64,000 nucleotides of DNA, from the NCBI RefSeq assembly GCF_900221005.1, contig NZ_OBQI01000003.1:496001-560000 (forward strand). Direction: 5' to 3'. The DNA is from Blastococcus aggregatus (GTDB taxonomy: Bacteria > Actinomycetota > Actinomycetes > Mycobacteriales > Geodermatophilaceae). Of this stretch, positions 1 through 9,960 are shown in pieces. How positions within the stretch are numbered: position 1 is the first letter of the stretch; each line of letters opens with the position of its first letter. A program made the translations under genes and the position numbers. The notes under the pieces are model-generated. The model was given only the letters and a program-made list of their open reading frames with translations, was not told where the DNA came from and did not search any database.

Positions 1-367
1 GCAGCGTCGCGTGGAACGTGGTGTCGAAGCAGGCCACCGCCGGCACGTCGGGCAGCAGGGCCCCCGCCGCCGTGATGCCGGCCAGGGCCCGCGGGTTGTG
101 CAGCGGCGCGAGATGGCTGATCGACCAGAGGTAGGAGACGACCAGCTCGTCGATCACCACGGGGCCGGTGTGCCGGGGTCCGCCGTGCACCACGCGGTGC
201 CCCACGGCGTCGACGGGCCCGGCTCCGGCGAGGAACTCCTCCAGCGGCGCGAGGTGCCGGTCGCCGTCCCACCGCTGCACGGTGGTGGCGGCGACGACCT
301 CGCCGTCGGGGTCCAGCACCCCCAGCTTCAGGCTGCTGGAGCCCGCGTTGACGACCAGCAGCCTCAC
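1..367 (-). CDS. ackA: Acetate kinase, N-terminal part (runs off the window)
   Basis: Acetate kinase interconverts acetyl phosphate + ADP and acetate + ATP in the cytoplasm. Only about 122 N-terminal residues are in the window. They show the family signature NAGSSSLK immediately after the start, then [14 protein letters not shown] and FDTTFH, all typical of the ASKHA-fold acetate kinases. The start is GTG at 367. It overlaps the stop of the upstream phosphoketolase gene (GTGA), so the two are translationally coupled. Phosphoketolase makes acetyl phosphate and this enzyme converts it to acetate with ATP gain, a coherent two-step pathway. The C-terminus lies beyond base 1. Confidence 0.93.
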   Translation of the reverse strand, partial: MRLLVVNAGSSSLKLGVLDPDGEVVAATTVQRWDGDRHLAPLEEFLAGAGPVDAVGHRVVHGGPRHTGPVVIDELVVSYLWSISHLAPLHNPRALAGITAAGALLPDVPAVACFDTTFHATL

Positions 368-2796
368 GCCTCCGGCTCCTTCAGCGGGTCGCCGCCCGGC
401 GTGGCGGGGCCGGACGCCGGGGACCACTGCCAGTTCCGGATCTCGGGCAGATCCTCGCCGTGCGTGCGCACGTACTGACGGTGTTCGGTGATCATGTCGC
501 GGAGCCGGTCGCGGGCGTGCGAGCCGACGGCGTGCAGCCGCGGAACCCGGTCGATGACGTCGATGGCCAGGTTGTAGCGGTCCATGCGGTTCATGACGCA
601 GATGTCGAAGGGCGTCGTCGTCGTGCCCTCCTCCACGTACCCGCGCACGTGGAAGTTGTCGTGGTTGGCCCGCCGGTAGGTCAACCGGTGGATCAGCCAC
701 GGGTAGCCGTGATAGGCGAAGATCACCGGTTTGTCGCGGGTGAAGTAGGCGTCGAACTCCCGGTCGGAGAGCCCGTGCGGGTGCTCGCGGTCGTCCTGCA
801 GCCGCATGAGGTCCACGACGTTGACCACCCGGATGCGCAGGTCGGGGAACCAGCCGCGCAGGATCTCCACCGCCGCGAGGGTCTCCATGGTCGGCACGTC
901 ACCGGCGCAGCCGAGCACGACGTCGGGCTCGGTGCCTTCGTCGGTGCTGGCCCACGACCAGATCCCGATGCCCTTGGTGCAGTGCTCGACGGCGCTGTCG
1001 ATGTCCAGGTACTGCAGGGCCGGCTGCTTGCCCGCGACGATGATGTTCACGTACTGCTCGGTGCGCAGGCAGTGGTCGGCGACCGAGAGCAACGTGTTCG
1101 CGTCCGGCGGCAGGTAGACCCGGATGACGTCGGCCTTCTTGTTGACGGCGTGGTCGATGAAGCCCGGATCCTGGTGCGAGAAGCCGTTGTGGTCCTGGCG
1201 CCACACGTGCGAGGTCAGCAGGTAGTTCAGCGAGGCGATGGGCCGCCGCCACGGGATGTCGTTGGTGGTCTTGAGCCATTTCGCGTGCTGGTTGAACATC
1301 GAGTCGACGACGTGGATGAACGCCTCGTAGCAGGAGAAGAACCCGTGCCGGCCGGTGAGCAGGTAGCCCTCCAGCCAGCCCTGGCAGAGGTGCTCGGACA
1401 GCACCTCCATCACCCGCCCGTCCGGTGCCAGCGAGTCGTCGCCCGGTAGCCGCTCGGCCATCCACGCCCGGTCGGTGACCTCGAGGACCGCACCCAGCCG
1501 GTTGGAGTTGTTCTCGTCGGGAGCGAAGACGCGGAACGTCGTCATGTTCTCGCGCATCACCTCGCGCAGGAACGCCCCGAGCACCCGGGTCGCCTCCACC
1601 GCGCCGGTACCGGGCGCGTCCACCGGCACCGCGGAGTCGCGGAAGTCGGGCATCCGCAGAGGCTGCAGCAGCTTCCCGCCGTTGGCGTGCGGATTGGCGC
1701 TCATCCGCCGGTCGTGGGCGGGATGCAGGTCGCGGACGGCGGGCACGGGGGCGCCGTCGTCGTCGAACAGTTCCTCGGGCCGGTAGCTGCGCAGCCACTC
1801 CTCGAGCACCGCCCGGTGGCCGTCGTCCTCGCGGGCGTTCTTGAACGGCACCTGGTGCGACCGCCAGGTGCCCTCCACCTGCAGCCCGTCGACCTCGTGC
1901 GGCCCGGTCCAGCCCTTGGGCGAGGCCAGCACGATCATCGGCCAGCGCGGCCGTTCGGTCTCGCCCTCCTCGCGAGCGCGGCGCCGGATCTCCGCGATCT
2001 CGTCCAGGCAGCGGTCGAGCGTCGCGGCGAACCGCTGGTGCATGTCGGCGGGGTCGTCGCCCTCGACGAGGTAGGGCGTGTGGCCGTAGCCGCGCAGGAG
2101 CTCCATGAGCTCCTCGCGCGGGATCCGGGCCAGCACCGTCGGATTGGCGATCTTGTAGCCGTTGAGATGGAGGATCGGCAGGACCGCGCCGTCGGTGACC
2201 GGGTCGGCGAACTTGTTCGCGTGCCAGCTGGCCGCCAGGGGGCCGGTCTCGGCCTCGCCGTCGCCGATCACGGCCGCCACGACGAGGTCGGGGTTGTCGA
2301 ACGCCGCGCCGTAGGCGTGCGCGAGGGCGTAGCCGAGCTCGCCGCCCTCGTGGATGGACCCGGGCGTCTCCGGCGCGACGTGGCTGGGGATGCCACCGGG
2401 GAAGGAGAACTGGGTGAACAGCCGCCGCATGCCGGCCTCGTCCTGGGACACGTCGGGGTAGTAGTGGCTGTAGGTGCCCTCCAGCCAGGCGGCCGCGACC
2501 GGCCCCGGCCCGCCGTGCCCCGGGCCCATCACGTAGATCATGTCCAGGTCCCGCGCCCGGATCGCGCGGTTGAGGTGGGCGTACAGGAAGTTCAGGCCGG
2601 GGGTCGTCCCCCAGTGGCCCAGCAGCCGCGGCTTGATGTGCTCGGGCAGCAACGGCTCGCGCAGCAGCGGGTTGCCCATGAGGTAGATCTGGCCGACGGA
2701 CAGGTAGTTGGCGGCTCGCCACCAGGCGTCGAGCGAGGCGAGTTCGGCATCGCCCAGGGGGGCGGTGCCGACATGAGCATCCACGGAGCGCTCCAT
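364..2796 (-). CDS. xfp: Xylulose-5-phosphate/fructose-6-phosphate phosphoketolase
   Basis: This thiamine-diphosphate enzyme cleaves xylulose 5-phosphate (and usually fructose 6-phosphate) with phosphate to give acetyl phosphate and an aldose phosphate. At 810 residues it is full length for the family. Visible signatures are [11 protein letters not shown] near the N-terminus, GPGHGGP, the ThDP/Mg motif [30 protein letters not shown] and the C-terminal SHARD-type end. Its stop overlaps the ackA start, giving an acetyl-phosphate to acetate operon. The gene is divergent from the FAD/Fe-S dehydrogenase that begins at 3035. No clear promoter hexamers were recognised in the 238-bp divergent region. 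Confidence 0.95.
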   Translation of the reverse strand: MERSVDAHVGTAPLGDAELASLDAWWRAANYLSVGQIYLMGNPLLREPLLPEHIKPRLLGHWGTTPGLNFLYAHLNRAIRARDLDMIYVMGPGHGGPGPVAAAWLEGTYSHYYPDVSQDEAGMRRLFTQFSFPGGIPSHVAPETPGSIHEGGELGYALAHAYGAAFDNPDLVVAAVIGDGEAETGPLAASWHANKFADPVTDGAVLPILHLNGYKIANPTVLARIPREELMELLRGYGHTPYLVEGDDPADMHQRFAATLDRCLDEIAEIRRRAREEGETERPRWPMIVLASPKGWTGPHEVDGLQVEGTWRSHQVPFKNAREDDGHRAVLEEWLRSYRPEELFDDDGAPVPAVRDLHPAHDRRMSANPHANGGKLLQPLRMPDFRDSAVPVDAPGTGAVEATRVLGAFLREVMRENMTTFRVFAPDENNSNRLGAVLEVTDRAWMAERLPGDDSLAPDGRVMEVLSEHLCQGWLEGYLLTGRHGFFSCYEAFIHVVDSMFNQHAKWLKTTNDIPWRRPIASLNYLLTSHVWRQDHNGFSHQDPGFIDHAVNKKADVIRVYLPPDANTLLSVADHCLRTEQYVNIIVAGKQPALQYLDIDSAVEHCTKGIGIWSWASTDEGTEPDVVLGCAGDVPTMETLAAVEILRGWFPDLRIRVVNVVDLMRLQDDREHPHGLSDREFDAYFTRDKPVIFAYHGYPWLIHRLTYRRANHDNFHVRGYVEEGTTTTPFDICVMNRMDRYNLAIDVIDRVPRLHAVGSHARDRLRDMITEHRQYVRTHGEDLPEIRNWQWSPASGPATPGGDPLKEPEA

Positions 2797-2910
2797 CGGG
2801 CGATCCCATCCGACGGGTGCCCGATGAGCAAGCCCGTGGCCGGCGGCGCCCCCCGCTAACCTGGCCCCACCGGACGACCCGACCGCACCGGACGGTGCGA
2901 AGGAGCGCCC

Positions 2911-3054
2911 ATGACCGCCGCCCGTGGGGCACGCTGCGTTCGACGACGCGCGCCGTCCCGCGCCAGGCGACCCGCCCCATCGCGGTGGTGCCGATCACGG
3001 CAGGCGGCCACCCCTCGACCCACGGAGCCGCCCGATGACCGCGACCGCCCCTGA
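2911..3054 (+). CDS. Possible small upstream ORF overlapping the dehydrogenase start
   Basis: An ATG at 2911 is preceded by a near-perfect Shine-Dalgarno sequence (GAAGGAG, then GCGCCC). It opens a 47-codon Arg-rich frame that ends at 3054, 20 bases inside the following dehydrogenase gene and out of frame with it. The product looks like no family I know. It could be a translated leader, the old start of the dehydrogenase separated from it by a frameshift, or chance. Codon use in this frame is not convincing, so the call rests on the ribosome-binding site alone. Confidence 0.2.
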   Translation: MTAARGARCVRRRAPSRARRPAPSRWCRSRQAATPRPTEPPDDRDRP

Positions 3055-5893
3055 GCGCGCCGGGACCGACGCCCCCGGCCTGGCCGAGGCCCTGCGCCGC
3101 GCCGGGCTCCGCGACGTCGACGACTCGGGGCTGGCCCGGGCGCTGTACTCCTCCGACGCCTCGCTGTACCGGGTGCTCCCCCGCGCCGTCGTCCGCCCGC
3201 GCGACGTCGACGAGGTGCTCGCGACCCTGGCGGTCTGCCGCGAGCTGGGCGTGCCGCTGACCGCCCGCGGAGCCGGTACCTCGATCGCCGGGAACGCGGT
3301 GGGGCCGGGCGTCGTGCTCGACACCAGCCGGCACCTGAACCGGGTGCTTCAGATCGACCCCGAGGCCCGGACCGCCACGGTCGAGCCGGGCCTCGTGCAG
3401 TCCGCGCTGCAGGCCGCGGCCCGCCCCGCCGGCCTGCGCTTCGGCCCCGACCCGAGCACGCACAACCGCTGCACGATCGGCGGGATGATCGGCAACAACG
3501 CCTGCGGCTCGCGGGCGCTGGGGTACGGGCGCACCGCGGACAACGTCGTCGGCCTCGACGTCGTCACCGGCGGCGGCACGCGCCTCTCCCTCGGCCCCGG
3601 CACGGCGCCGGACGGGGGCGTGCTCACCGAGCTGCACGGCCTGGTCGCCGCCGATCTCGCGACGATCCGCACCGAGCTGGGCCGCTTCGGCCGCCAGGTG
3701 TCGGGTTACTCCCTCGAGCACCTGCTCCCCGAGCGCGGCTTCGACGTCGCCCGCGCGCTGGTCGGCAGCGAGGGGACGCTCGGGCTGGTGCTCGGTGCCA
3801 CCGTGCGGCTGGTCGCCGACGCCCCGTTCCGGGGGTTGGTCGTGCTCGGCTACCCCTCGATGGCCGACGCCGCGGACGCCACCCCCGCCCTGCTCCCCCA
3901 CCGGCCCACCGCGGTCGAGGGGCTGGACGCGCGCATGGTGCAGCGGCTGCGCGACGTCCCGGCCGCCGTCGTGCCCGACCTGCCGCGCGGCGAGGGCTGG
4001 CTCGTGGTGGAGCTGACCGGCGACAGCGTCGCCGAGATCGAGGACGCCGCCCGGCGGGTGCTCGCCGACGCCGGCGCGCTGGACTCCCTCGTCGTCACCG
4101 ACGCCGGTGAGGCGGCCGCCATCTGGCGGATCCGCGAGGACGGCGCCGGGCTCGCGGCGCGCACCTCCGACGGGCACCCGGCGCACGCCGGCTGGGAGGA
4201 CGCCGCCGTCCCGCCGGAGCGCCTGGGCGCCTACCTGCGCGAGTTCGAGGCGCTGCTGGACCAGCACGGCCTGCAGTGCGTCCCCTACGGCCACTTCGGC
4301 GACGGCTGCGTGCACGGCCGGATCGACTTCCCGTTCGGCGCCGGAGCCGAGCCCGACCGGGGCCGGTCGCGCTACCGCGCCTTCGTCGAGGACGCCGCCC
4401 GGCTGGTGGCGGGGTACGGCGGCTCGCTGTCCGGGGAGCACGGCGACGGCCGGGCCCGCAGCGAGCTGCTGCCGCTCATGTACTCCCCCGCCGTCATCGC
4501 CCTGTTCGAGCGGGTGAAGGCGGTGTTCGACCCGGACGACGTGCTGAACCCGGGCGTGCTGGTCCGGCCCGCCCGGCTCGACGACGACATCCGCATGGCG
4601 GCGGCGCCGGCCCTGCGGCGCGAGGACCGCCCGACGCTCGCGCTGGCCTACCGGCACGACGGCGGCGACTTCTCCGCCGCGGTGCACCGCTGCACCGGTG
4701 TCGGGAAGTGCCGCGCGGACCTGCAGTCCACCGGCGGGGTCATGTGCCCCTCGTGGCCGGCGACGCGGGAGGAGAAGGACACCACCCGCGGCCGGGCCCG
4801 GGTGCTCCAGGAGATGCTGGCCCCCGGCGGCCCGGTCGCCGGCTGGCGCTCGCCGGAGGTGCACGACGCCCTCGACCTCTGCCTGTCCTGCAAGGGCTGC
4901 TCGTCGGACTGCCCCACGGGCGTCGACATGGCCTCGTACAAGACCGAGGTGCTGCACCAGTCCTACCGGCGGCGGCTGCGCCCCCTCTCGCACTACACGC
5001 TGGGCTGGCTGCCGCGGTGGGCCGATCTCGCCGCCCGCGCCCCCCGCCTGGTCAACGGCATCCTGGGCTCGCGGCTCGGCGCCCGGCTGGCCAAGTGGGG
5101 CGCGGGCATGGACCAGCGCCGCGAGGTGCCGGCGTTCGCCGTCCGCACCTTCCGGCAGCAGTGGGCGGCGCGGCCGGCCCCGGCCGGAGACGGCGCCCCG
5201 GTGGCGCTGTGGGTCGACTCGTTCACCGACCACTTCGACCCGGACGTGGCGATGGCCGCCGCCGAGGTCCTGGAGGCGGCCGGCTACCGGGTGCAGGTGC
5301 CCGGCGCCGACACCTGCTGCGGGCTGACCTGGATCACCACCGGCCAGCTGGACGCCGCCCGGCGCATCCTCGGGCACACCGTCGCCGAGCTCGCCCCCGT
5401 CGTGGCCGCGGGCATCCCGGTCGTGGGCGTCGAGCCCTCGTGCACTGCCGTGCTGCGCGCCGAGGCGCTCGAGGTGGTGGGCGGCGCCGACGCCGAGGCC
5501 GTCGCGGCGGGCACGCGGACGCTGGCCGAGCAGCTCGCGGCCACGCCCGGATGGGAGCCGCCGTCGCTGGCCGGGCTGCAGGTCGTCGCGCAGCCGCACT
5601 GCCACCACGCCTCGGTGCTGGGCTGGTCGGCCGACGCCGCGCTGCTGCGCCGGGCCGGCGCGGAGGTCACCCGGCTGGGCGGCTGCTGCGGGCTCGCCGG
5701 CAACTGGGGCGTGGAGAAGGGCCACCACGACGTCTCGATGACGATCGCCGGGCAGCAGCTGCTCCCGGCCGTCGCGGAGCTCCCCGACGACGCCGTGGTC
5801 CTCGCCGACGGCTTCTCCTGCCGCACCCAGCTCGACCAGCTGGCCGGGCGGCGCGGGCTGCACCTCGCCGAGCTGCTGAACCGGGGACGCTGA
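3035..5893 (+). CDS. FAD-linked oxidase / Fe-S protein, D-lactate dehydrogenase (GlcD-GlcF fused) type
   Basis: A 952-residue fusion of a GlcD-like FAD oxidase and a GlcF-like iron-sulfur protein, as in Dld-II type D-lactate/2-hydroxyacid dehydrogenases that pass electrons to the respiratory chain. The N-terminal half has the PCMH-type FAD site (GAGTSIAGN, then GGMIGNNACGSRALGYGRT) and the C-terminal cap with GEHGDGRARSE. From about residue 552 there are cysteine motifs CTGVGKC and CLSCKGCSSDCP (4Fe-4S ferredoxin type). Two CCG motifs follow, near residues 762 and 882. ATG at 3035 was chosen because it follows GGAG and starts the conserved protein; the frame is open upstream to 2924. The substrate (D-lactate, glycolate or other) cannot be fixed from sequence. 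Confidence 0.88.
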   Translation: MTATAPERAGTDAPGLAEALRRAGLRDVDDSGLARALYSSDASLYRVLPRAVVRPRDVDEVLATLAVCRELGVPLTARGAGTSIAGNAVGPGVVLDTSRHLNRVLQIDPEARTATVEPGLVQSALQAAARPAGLRFGPDPSTHNRCTIGGMIGNNACGSRALGYGRTADNVVGLDVVTGGGTRLSLGPGTAPDGGVLTELHGLVAADLATIRTELGRFGRQVSGYSLEHLLPERGFDVARALVGSEGTLGLVLGATVRLVADAPFRGLVVLGYPSMADAADATPALLPHRPTAVEGLDARMVQRLRDVPAAVVPDLPRGEGWLVVELTGDSVAEIEDAARRVLADAGALDSLVVTDAGEAAAIWRIREDGAGLAARTSDGHPAHAGWEDAAVPPERLGAYLREFEALLDQHGLQCVPYGHFGDGCVHGRIDFPFGAGAEPDRGRSRYRAFVEDAARLVAGYGGSLSGEHGDGRARSELLPLMYSPAVIALFERVKAVFDPDDVLNPGVLVRPARLDDDIRMAAAPALRREDRPTLALAYRHDGGDFSAAVHRCTGVGKCRADLQSTGGVMCPSWPATREEKDTTRGRARVLQEMLAPGGPVAGWRSPEVHDALDLCLSCKGCSSDCPTGVDMASYKTEVLHQSYRRRLRPLSHYTLGWLPRWADLAARAPRLVNGILGSRLGARLAKWGAGMDQRREVPAFAVRTFRQQWAARPAPAGDGAPVALWVDSFTDHFDPDVAMAAAEVLEAAGYRVQVPGADTCCGLTWITTGQLDAARRILGHTVAELAPVVAAGIPVVGVEPSCTAVLRAEALEVVGGADAEAVAAGTRTLAEQLAATPGWEPPSLAGLQVVAQPHCHHASVLGWSADAALLRRAGAEVTRLGGCCGLAGNWGVEKGHHDVSMTIAGQQLLPAVAELPDDAVVLADGFSCRTQLDQLAGRRGLHLAELLNRGR

Positions 5894-5915
5894 CCCCGTC
5901 TGCCACGATGGTGGC

Positions 5916-6401
5916 GTGGACCTCGAGGAGACACTGCTGCCCGGCGTCGGCGTGCGCTACGAGATGAGGTGCAGCTCGGGGCAGTCGCTCGGCATCGTCG
6001 TCCAGCGCGAGGGTGGGGCGGAGATCTCCGTCTACGACGCCCGGGACCCCGACCGGGCCACGGGCATCTTCCGCCTGAGCCCGGAGGAGGCCGACGCCGT
6101 CGCCGAGGTGCTGGGCGCACCGCGGCTGACGCAGCGCTTCGCCGACCTGTCCAGGGAGGTGCCGGGCCTGGAGTCGGGCCGGCTGACGATCGCCCCGGAC
6201 TCGCCGTTCGTCGGCCGGCCCCTGGGTGACACCCGGGCCCGGACGCTCACGGGGTGCTCCATCGTCGCCGTCGTCCGCGGCATGGACGTCGTGCCCTCCC
6301 CGGGCCCGGAGCAGCTGCTGCAGGCCGGCGACGTGCTGGTGGCCATCGGCTCGGACTCGGGACTGAGCCAGCTCGACCGGCGGCTGTCCGGCCAGGAGTA
6401 G
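5916..6401 (+). CDS. KhtT-like regulatory subunit of a cation:proton antiporter
   Basis: A 161-residue cytoplasmic protein whose C-terminal half (about residues 75-155) is a TrkA-C/RCK-C domain, including a DVLVAIG-type strand near the end. Proteins of this size next to a CPA2 antiporter act as the gating subunit (KhtT in Bacillus, which controls K+/H+ exchange). The start GTG at 5916 follows the dehydrogenase stop by about 22 bases. It is separated from the antiporter by only 5 bases, which supports one transcription unit and a shared function. Confidence 0.82.
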   Translation: MDLEETLLPGVGVRYEMRCSSGQSLGIVVQREGGAEISVYDARDPDRATGIFRLSPEEADAVAEVLGAPRLTQRFADLSREVPGLESGRLTIAPDSPFVGRPLGDTRARTLTGCSIVAVVRGMDVVPSPGPEQLLQAGDVLVAIGSDSGLSQLDRRLSGQE

Positions 6402-6406
6402 GCCGC

Positions 6407-7570
6407 GTGGACCATGTCGCCGCGCTCCTCGTCGAGCTCGGCCTCCTCTTCCTCGGTCTGTCCGTGCTGGGGCTGGCCGCCCGCAGGCTCGGGCTGTCCC
6501 CCGTCCCGTTCGTCCTGCTCGCGGCCCTCGCCGTCGGCAACGGTGGACTCGTCCCCCTGGAGAACGCCGAGCCGTTCATCGAGGCCGCCGCGGAGATCGG
6601 CGTCGTCCTGCTGCTGCTGACGCTGGGGCTGGAGTTCTCCTCCAGCGAGCTGTTCGCGTCGTTCCGGCGGCACGCCCCCTCCGGACTGGTCGACCTGGCG
6701 CTCAACGCACCCCCCGGCTTCGTGGCCGGACTGCTCCTGGGGCTGCCGTGGGAGGGGTCGCTGGCGCTGGCCGGCGTCACCTGGATCTCCTCGTCCGGCA
6801 TCGTCGCCCGGCTCCTGGGCGACCTGGGCCGGCTGGCCAACCGCGAGACGCCGGCGGTGCTCGCGGTGCTGGTGCTGGAGGACCTGGCGATGGCGCTGTT
6901 CCTCCCCCTGCTCGTCGTCGCCCTCGCCGGGCAGGGGCCGATGGCGGCCCTGGGTGGCGTCGGCCTGGCCGTCGGCGCGGTGGTCCTGGTGCTGGCGGCC
7001 GCACAGCGGCACGGTCACCGGCTCGGCCGGCTGCTCACGCACGACGACGACGAGCAGGTGATGCTCCGGTTGATCGGGCTGACCCTGCTCGTCGCCGGCC
7101 TGGCCCAGGCGATGGGCGCCTCGGCCGCCGTCGGTGCGTTCCTGGTGGGCCTGGCGCTCCCGGCGTCGTTCGCCGCACGGGCGCGGGCGATCCTCGCCCC
7201 GCTGCGCGACCTGTTCGCCGCCACGTTCTTCGTCGCCTTCGGCCTGGCCACCGACCCCGGAACCATCCTCCCGATGCTGCCCGCCGCCCTCGCGCTGGCC
7301 GGCGTCACCACCCTCACCAAGATCGCCACCGGCTGGTTCGCCGCCCAGCGGGACGGCATCGGCGTCCCGGGCCGGCTGCGCGCCGGTACCGCGCTGGTGG
7401 CCCGCGGGGAGTTCTCCATCGTGATCGCGGGGCTGGCCGTCACCGCCGGGATCACGGCCGTCGGCCCGGTCGCCACCGCCTACGTGCTCGTGCTCGCGGT
7501 GGCCGGCACGGTGCTGACCCGGATCGCGGACCCGCTGTCGAGCCGTCTGGCGCCGGTACCGGCGCGCTGA
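6407..7570 (+). CDS. CPA2-family K+(Na+)/H+ antiporter, KhtU/KefB-like membrane subunit
   Basis: A 387-residue integral membrane protein with about 12 hydrophobic segments and the Na_H_exchanger fold of the CPA2 family (LGLEFSS after the third helix, VLEDLAMA in the middle). It lacks a C-terminal TrkA-N domain. That fits a KhtU-type antiporter whose regulatory domain is a separate protein, encoded immediately upstream. The frame is open back to 6254, but GTG at 6407 was chosen because it lies just after the KhtT-like stop and opens directly into the first membrane helix. It probably exports K+ or Na+ in exchange for protons at the plasma membrane. Confidence 0.85.
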   Translation: MDHVAALLVELGLLFLGLSVLGLAARRLGLSPVPFVLLAALAVGNGGLVPLENAEPFIEAAAEIGVVLLLLTLGLEFSSSELFASFRRHAPSGLVDLALNAPPGFVAGLLLGLPWEGSLALAGVTWISSSGIVARLLGDLGRLANRETPAVLAVLVLEDLAMALFLPLLVVALAGQGPMAALGGVGLAVGAVVLVLAAAQRHGHRLGRLLTHDDDEQVMLRLIGLTLLVAGLAQAMGASAAVGAFLVGLALPASFAARARAILAPLRDLFAATFFVAFGLATDPGTILPMLPAALALAGVTTLTKIATGWFAAQRDGIGVPGRLRAGTALVARGEFSIVIAGLAVTAGITAVGPVATAYVLVLAVAGTVLTRIADPLSSRLAPVPAR

Positions 7571-7574
7571 CCGG

Positions 7575-7599
7575 GCGCCCGCACCGTCCCGGCGGGCGC
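7575..7599. terminator. Hairpin between convergent antiporter and MFS genes
   Basis: Inverted repeat GCGCCCGC/GCGGGCGC with a 9-base loop just after the antiporter stop. There is no T-tract, as is usual for GC-rich actinobacteria. It could stop transcription from both sides. Confidence 0.5.
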
Positions 7600-7672
7600 G
7601 GGCAGCGGCGAGCACCACCCGGGGAAGCGCCGTGGCGATGCGCGCCGTCCGTGGCCCGTCGATCCCGTGCGC

Positions 7673-9262
7673 TCAGTGCAGCGGGACCTGCGCCTGCTCC
7701 TGGGCCAGCCGCTCGGCGCCCGAGGTGGTCTTGAGCGCCTTCTCCCGGATGAACAGGACGACGACCAGCGCCAGGGCGGCCAGCGGCGTGGCGATGAGGA
7801 ACAGCTCCGCGGTGGCGTCGCCGTAGGCGTTCTCCACCAGCGTGCGGGCCTCGGCCGGCAGCGTGCTCACGTCCGGCACGGCGCCGTCGCCGGAGCCCTC
7901 GCCGCCGCCCAACAGGCTCAGGTCGCCGGCGACCCGGCTGGCCAGCAGCGCACCCAGCACGCTGACCCCGATCGTCCCGCCCAGGCTGCGGAAGAACGAG
8001 ACCACCGAGGTGGCCGCGCCCAGCTCGGTGGCGGGGACGTCGTTCTGCGCGGCGAGCACCAGGTTCTGCATCAGCATGCCGACACCGGCACCCAGCACCG
8101 CCATGAAGACGCCGAGCAGCCACGGCGACGTCTGCGCGTCGATGGTGGAGAACAGGCCGAAGCCGATGGTCATCAGGATGCCGCCGGCGACCAGCCAGCC
8201 CTTCCAGCGGCCGGTCTTCGTGATCAGGCCACCGGCGACGGTGGAGGAGATCAGCAGACCGCCGACCAGCGGCAGCGTGAGCATGCCGGCCTTCGTGGGC
8301 GAGTAGCCCTGCGAGATCTGCAGGTACTGGGCGAGGAACACGGTGCCGCCGAACATCGCGATGCCGACCAGCGCGCTGGCGGTCACCGACAGGCTCACCG
8401 TGCGGCTGCGGAAGATCCCCAGCGGGATGATCGGCTCGTCGACCCGGCTCTCGACCAGCACGGTCGCGGCGAGCAGGAGGACGGTGCCGCCGACCATGAG
8501 CAGGGTCTCGGTGGACAGCCAGTCGTACCGGTCACCGGCGAAGGTGATCCACACCAGCAGCAGGCTCACGCCGCCGGTGAGCAGCAGCGCGCCCAGCCAG
8601 TCGATGCTGGCCTTCCGGCGCGTCACGGCGGGCAGCTTCAGCGTGCGCTGGACGAGCACCATCGCGAGCGCGGTGAACGGGACGCCGAGCAGGAAGCACC
8701 AGCGCCAGCCCAGCCACGAGGTGTCCACGATGACGCCGCCGATCAGCGGGCCGCCGACCGTGGCGACGGCGAAGATGCCGCCGAAGACGCCGGCGTAGCG
8801 GCCCAGTTCGCGCGGCGGGATCATCGCCGCCATCACGATCTGCACCAGGGCGGTGAGGCCACCGGCGCCCATGCCCTGCAGCGCGCGGGCCAGGATCAGC
8901 ATCGTGGTGTCCTGCGCGAAGCCGGCCATGAGCGAGCCGGCGATGAACAGCCCGAAGGAGATCTGCAGCAGCAGCTTCTGGCTGAACAGGTCGGCGAGCT
9001 TGCCCCACAGGGGGACCGTGGCGGTCATCGCCAGCAGCTCGGCGGTGACCACCCAGGTGTAGACCGACTGGCTGCCGCCGATCTCGGGGATGATCACCGG
9101 CAGCGCGTTGGACACGATCGTCGCGGCCAGGATGGCCACGAACATGCCCATGAACAGGCCGGACAGCGCCTGGAGCACCTCCCGGCGGCTCATCGGTGCG
9201 AGCACCGTCTCCGCCCCGGGCGGTGCTGACGCCGGGGCGGCGGGATCGGCGGTGGTGGACAC
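7673..9262 (-). CDS. DHA2 (EmrB/QacA) family MFS multidrug efflux pump
   Basis: A 529-residue inner-membrane drug:proton antiporter with about 14 transmembrane segments. It shows MFS motif A (GKLADLFSQK), ARALQGMGAG and the family's typical GGPLIGGVIVD. The start is GTG at 9262, preceded by GGAGAACC. An open frame continues upstream through the TetR gene, but that is a shadow in another frame. The pump follows a TetR repressor by 56 bases on the same strand. Two dyads lie before the repressor, so efflux is likely induced by a ligand of that TetR. The substrate is unknown. Confidence 0.9.
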   Translation of the reverse strand: MSTTADPAAPASAPPGAETVLAPMSRREVLQALSGLFMGMFVAILAATIVSNALPVIIPEIGGSQSVYTWVVTAELLAMTATVPLWGKLADLFSQKLLLQISFGLFIAGSLMAGFAQDTTMLILARALQGMGAGGLTALVQIVMAAMIPPRELGRYAGVFGGIFAVATVGGPLIGGVIVDTSWLGWRWCFLLGVPFTALAMVLVQRTLKLPAVTRRKASIDWLGALLLTGGVSLLLVWITFAGDRYDWLSTETLLMVGGTVLLLAATVLVESRVDEPIIPLGIFRSRTVSLSVTASALVGIAMFGGTVFLAQYLQISQGYSPTKAGMLTLPLVGGLLISSTVAGGLITKTGRWKGWLVAGGILMTIGFGLFSTIDAQTSPWLLGVFMAVLGAGVGMLMQNLVLAAQNDVPATELGAATSVVSFFRSLGGTIGVSVLGALLASRVAGDLSLLGGGEGSGDGAVPDVSTLPAEARTLVENAYGDATAELFLIATPLAALALVVVLFIREKALKTTSGAERLAQEQAQVPLH

Positions 9263-9318
9263 GGTTCTCCTCGGGTGCGTGCGCGTACGGGGTGGTGCGC
9301 TGTGGCGCGGTGCGGGGG

Positions 9319-9921
9319 TCAGGCGGCCGACGGGCCGGGCAGGCCCGCGGCGAGGGCGTCGACGGCCTCGCCGAAGAGCCGGTCGAGCGGCTCCCGGCCG
9401 CCGCGGCGGTGCCAGCGGTTCAGGGTCACGCGCAGGGCGCAGCTGAGGACGGCGGCCAGCAGCCCCGGGTACAGGTCGGTGTCGACGTCCAGGCCGGTGC
9501 GCGCGGCGATCGCCTCGGCCATCGCCCGCTCGTCGGCGGTGCCCAGCTCGACCAGCCGGGGCAGCAGGTCCGGCTCGGCGGCGATGACCGACAACCGCTG
9601 CAGCCAGGCCTCCCGGTCGGCGTCCAGATCGGCGAGGACCGAGCGAAGGGCGGCGCGCGCGGCGGGCAGCGGCGGGAGCTGCGGCTCCTGCTCGGCGAGG
9701 TGGACGGCGAAGGTGCGCTCGGTGCCGGCCGGGCGCAGCAGAGCCTCCTCCTTGACGGAGAAGTGGTTGAAGAACGTCCGGTAGGAGACCCCGGCGGCCG
9801 CGGCGATCTGCTCGACGGTGACCGCCGCGAGGCCGTGCTCGACGGCCAGCCGCAGGGTGGCGGCGGCCAGCGCGGCGCGGGTGTCCTGCTTCTTGCGCTC
9901 GCGGAGGCCGGGGGTGGTCAC
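9319..9921 (-). CDS. TetR/AcrR family repressor of the adjacent MFS pump
   Basis: A 200-residue regulator. The N-terminal helix-turn-helix reads TVEQIAAAAGVSYRTFFNHF, the standard TetR recognition region, and the rest is the divergent ligand-binding domain. I chose GTG at 9921 rather than the upstream start at 9978, because the longer version would read through two dyad operators (9943-9973). The gene is first in a tetR-MFS operon, so it most likely represses itself and the pump. Confidence 0.87.
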   Translation of the reverse strand: MTTPGLRERKKQDTRAALAAATLRLAVEHGLAAVTVEQIAAAAGVSYRTFFNHFSVKEEALLRPAGTERTFAVHLAEQEPQLPPLPAARAALRSVLADLDADREAWLQRLSVIAAEPDLLPRLVELGTADERAMAEAIAARTGLDVDTDLYPGLLAAVLSCALRVTLNRWHRRGGREPLDRLFGEAVDALAAGLPGPSAA

Positions 9922-9942
9922 GGCGTCCAGTCCAGCACTTCG

Positions 9943-9957
9943 TTGCACACTGTGCAA
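9943..9957. promoter_or_regulatory. TetR operator candidate 1
   Basis: Perfect dyad TTGCACA-C-TGTGCAA, 22 bases before the tetR start codon. Its size and position suit a TetR-family self-operator. Confidence 0.65.
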
Positions 9958-9960
9958 TCT

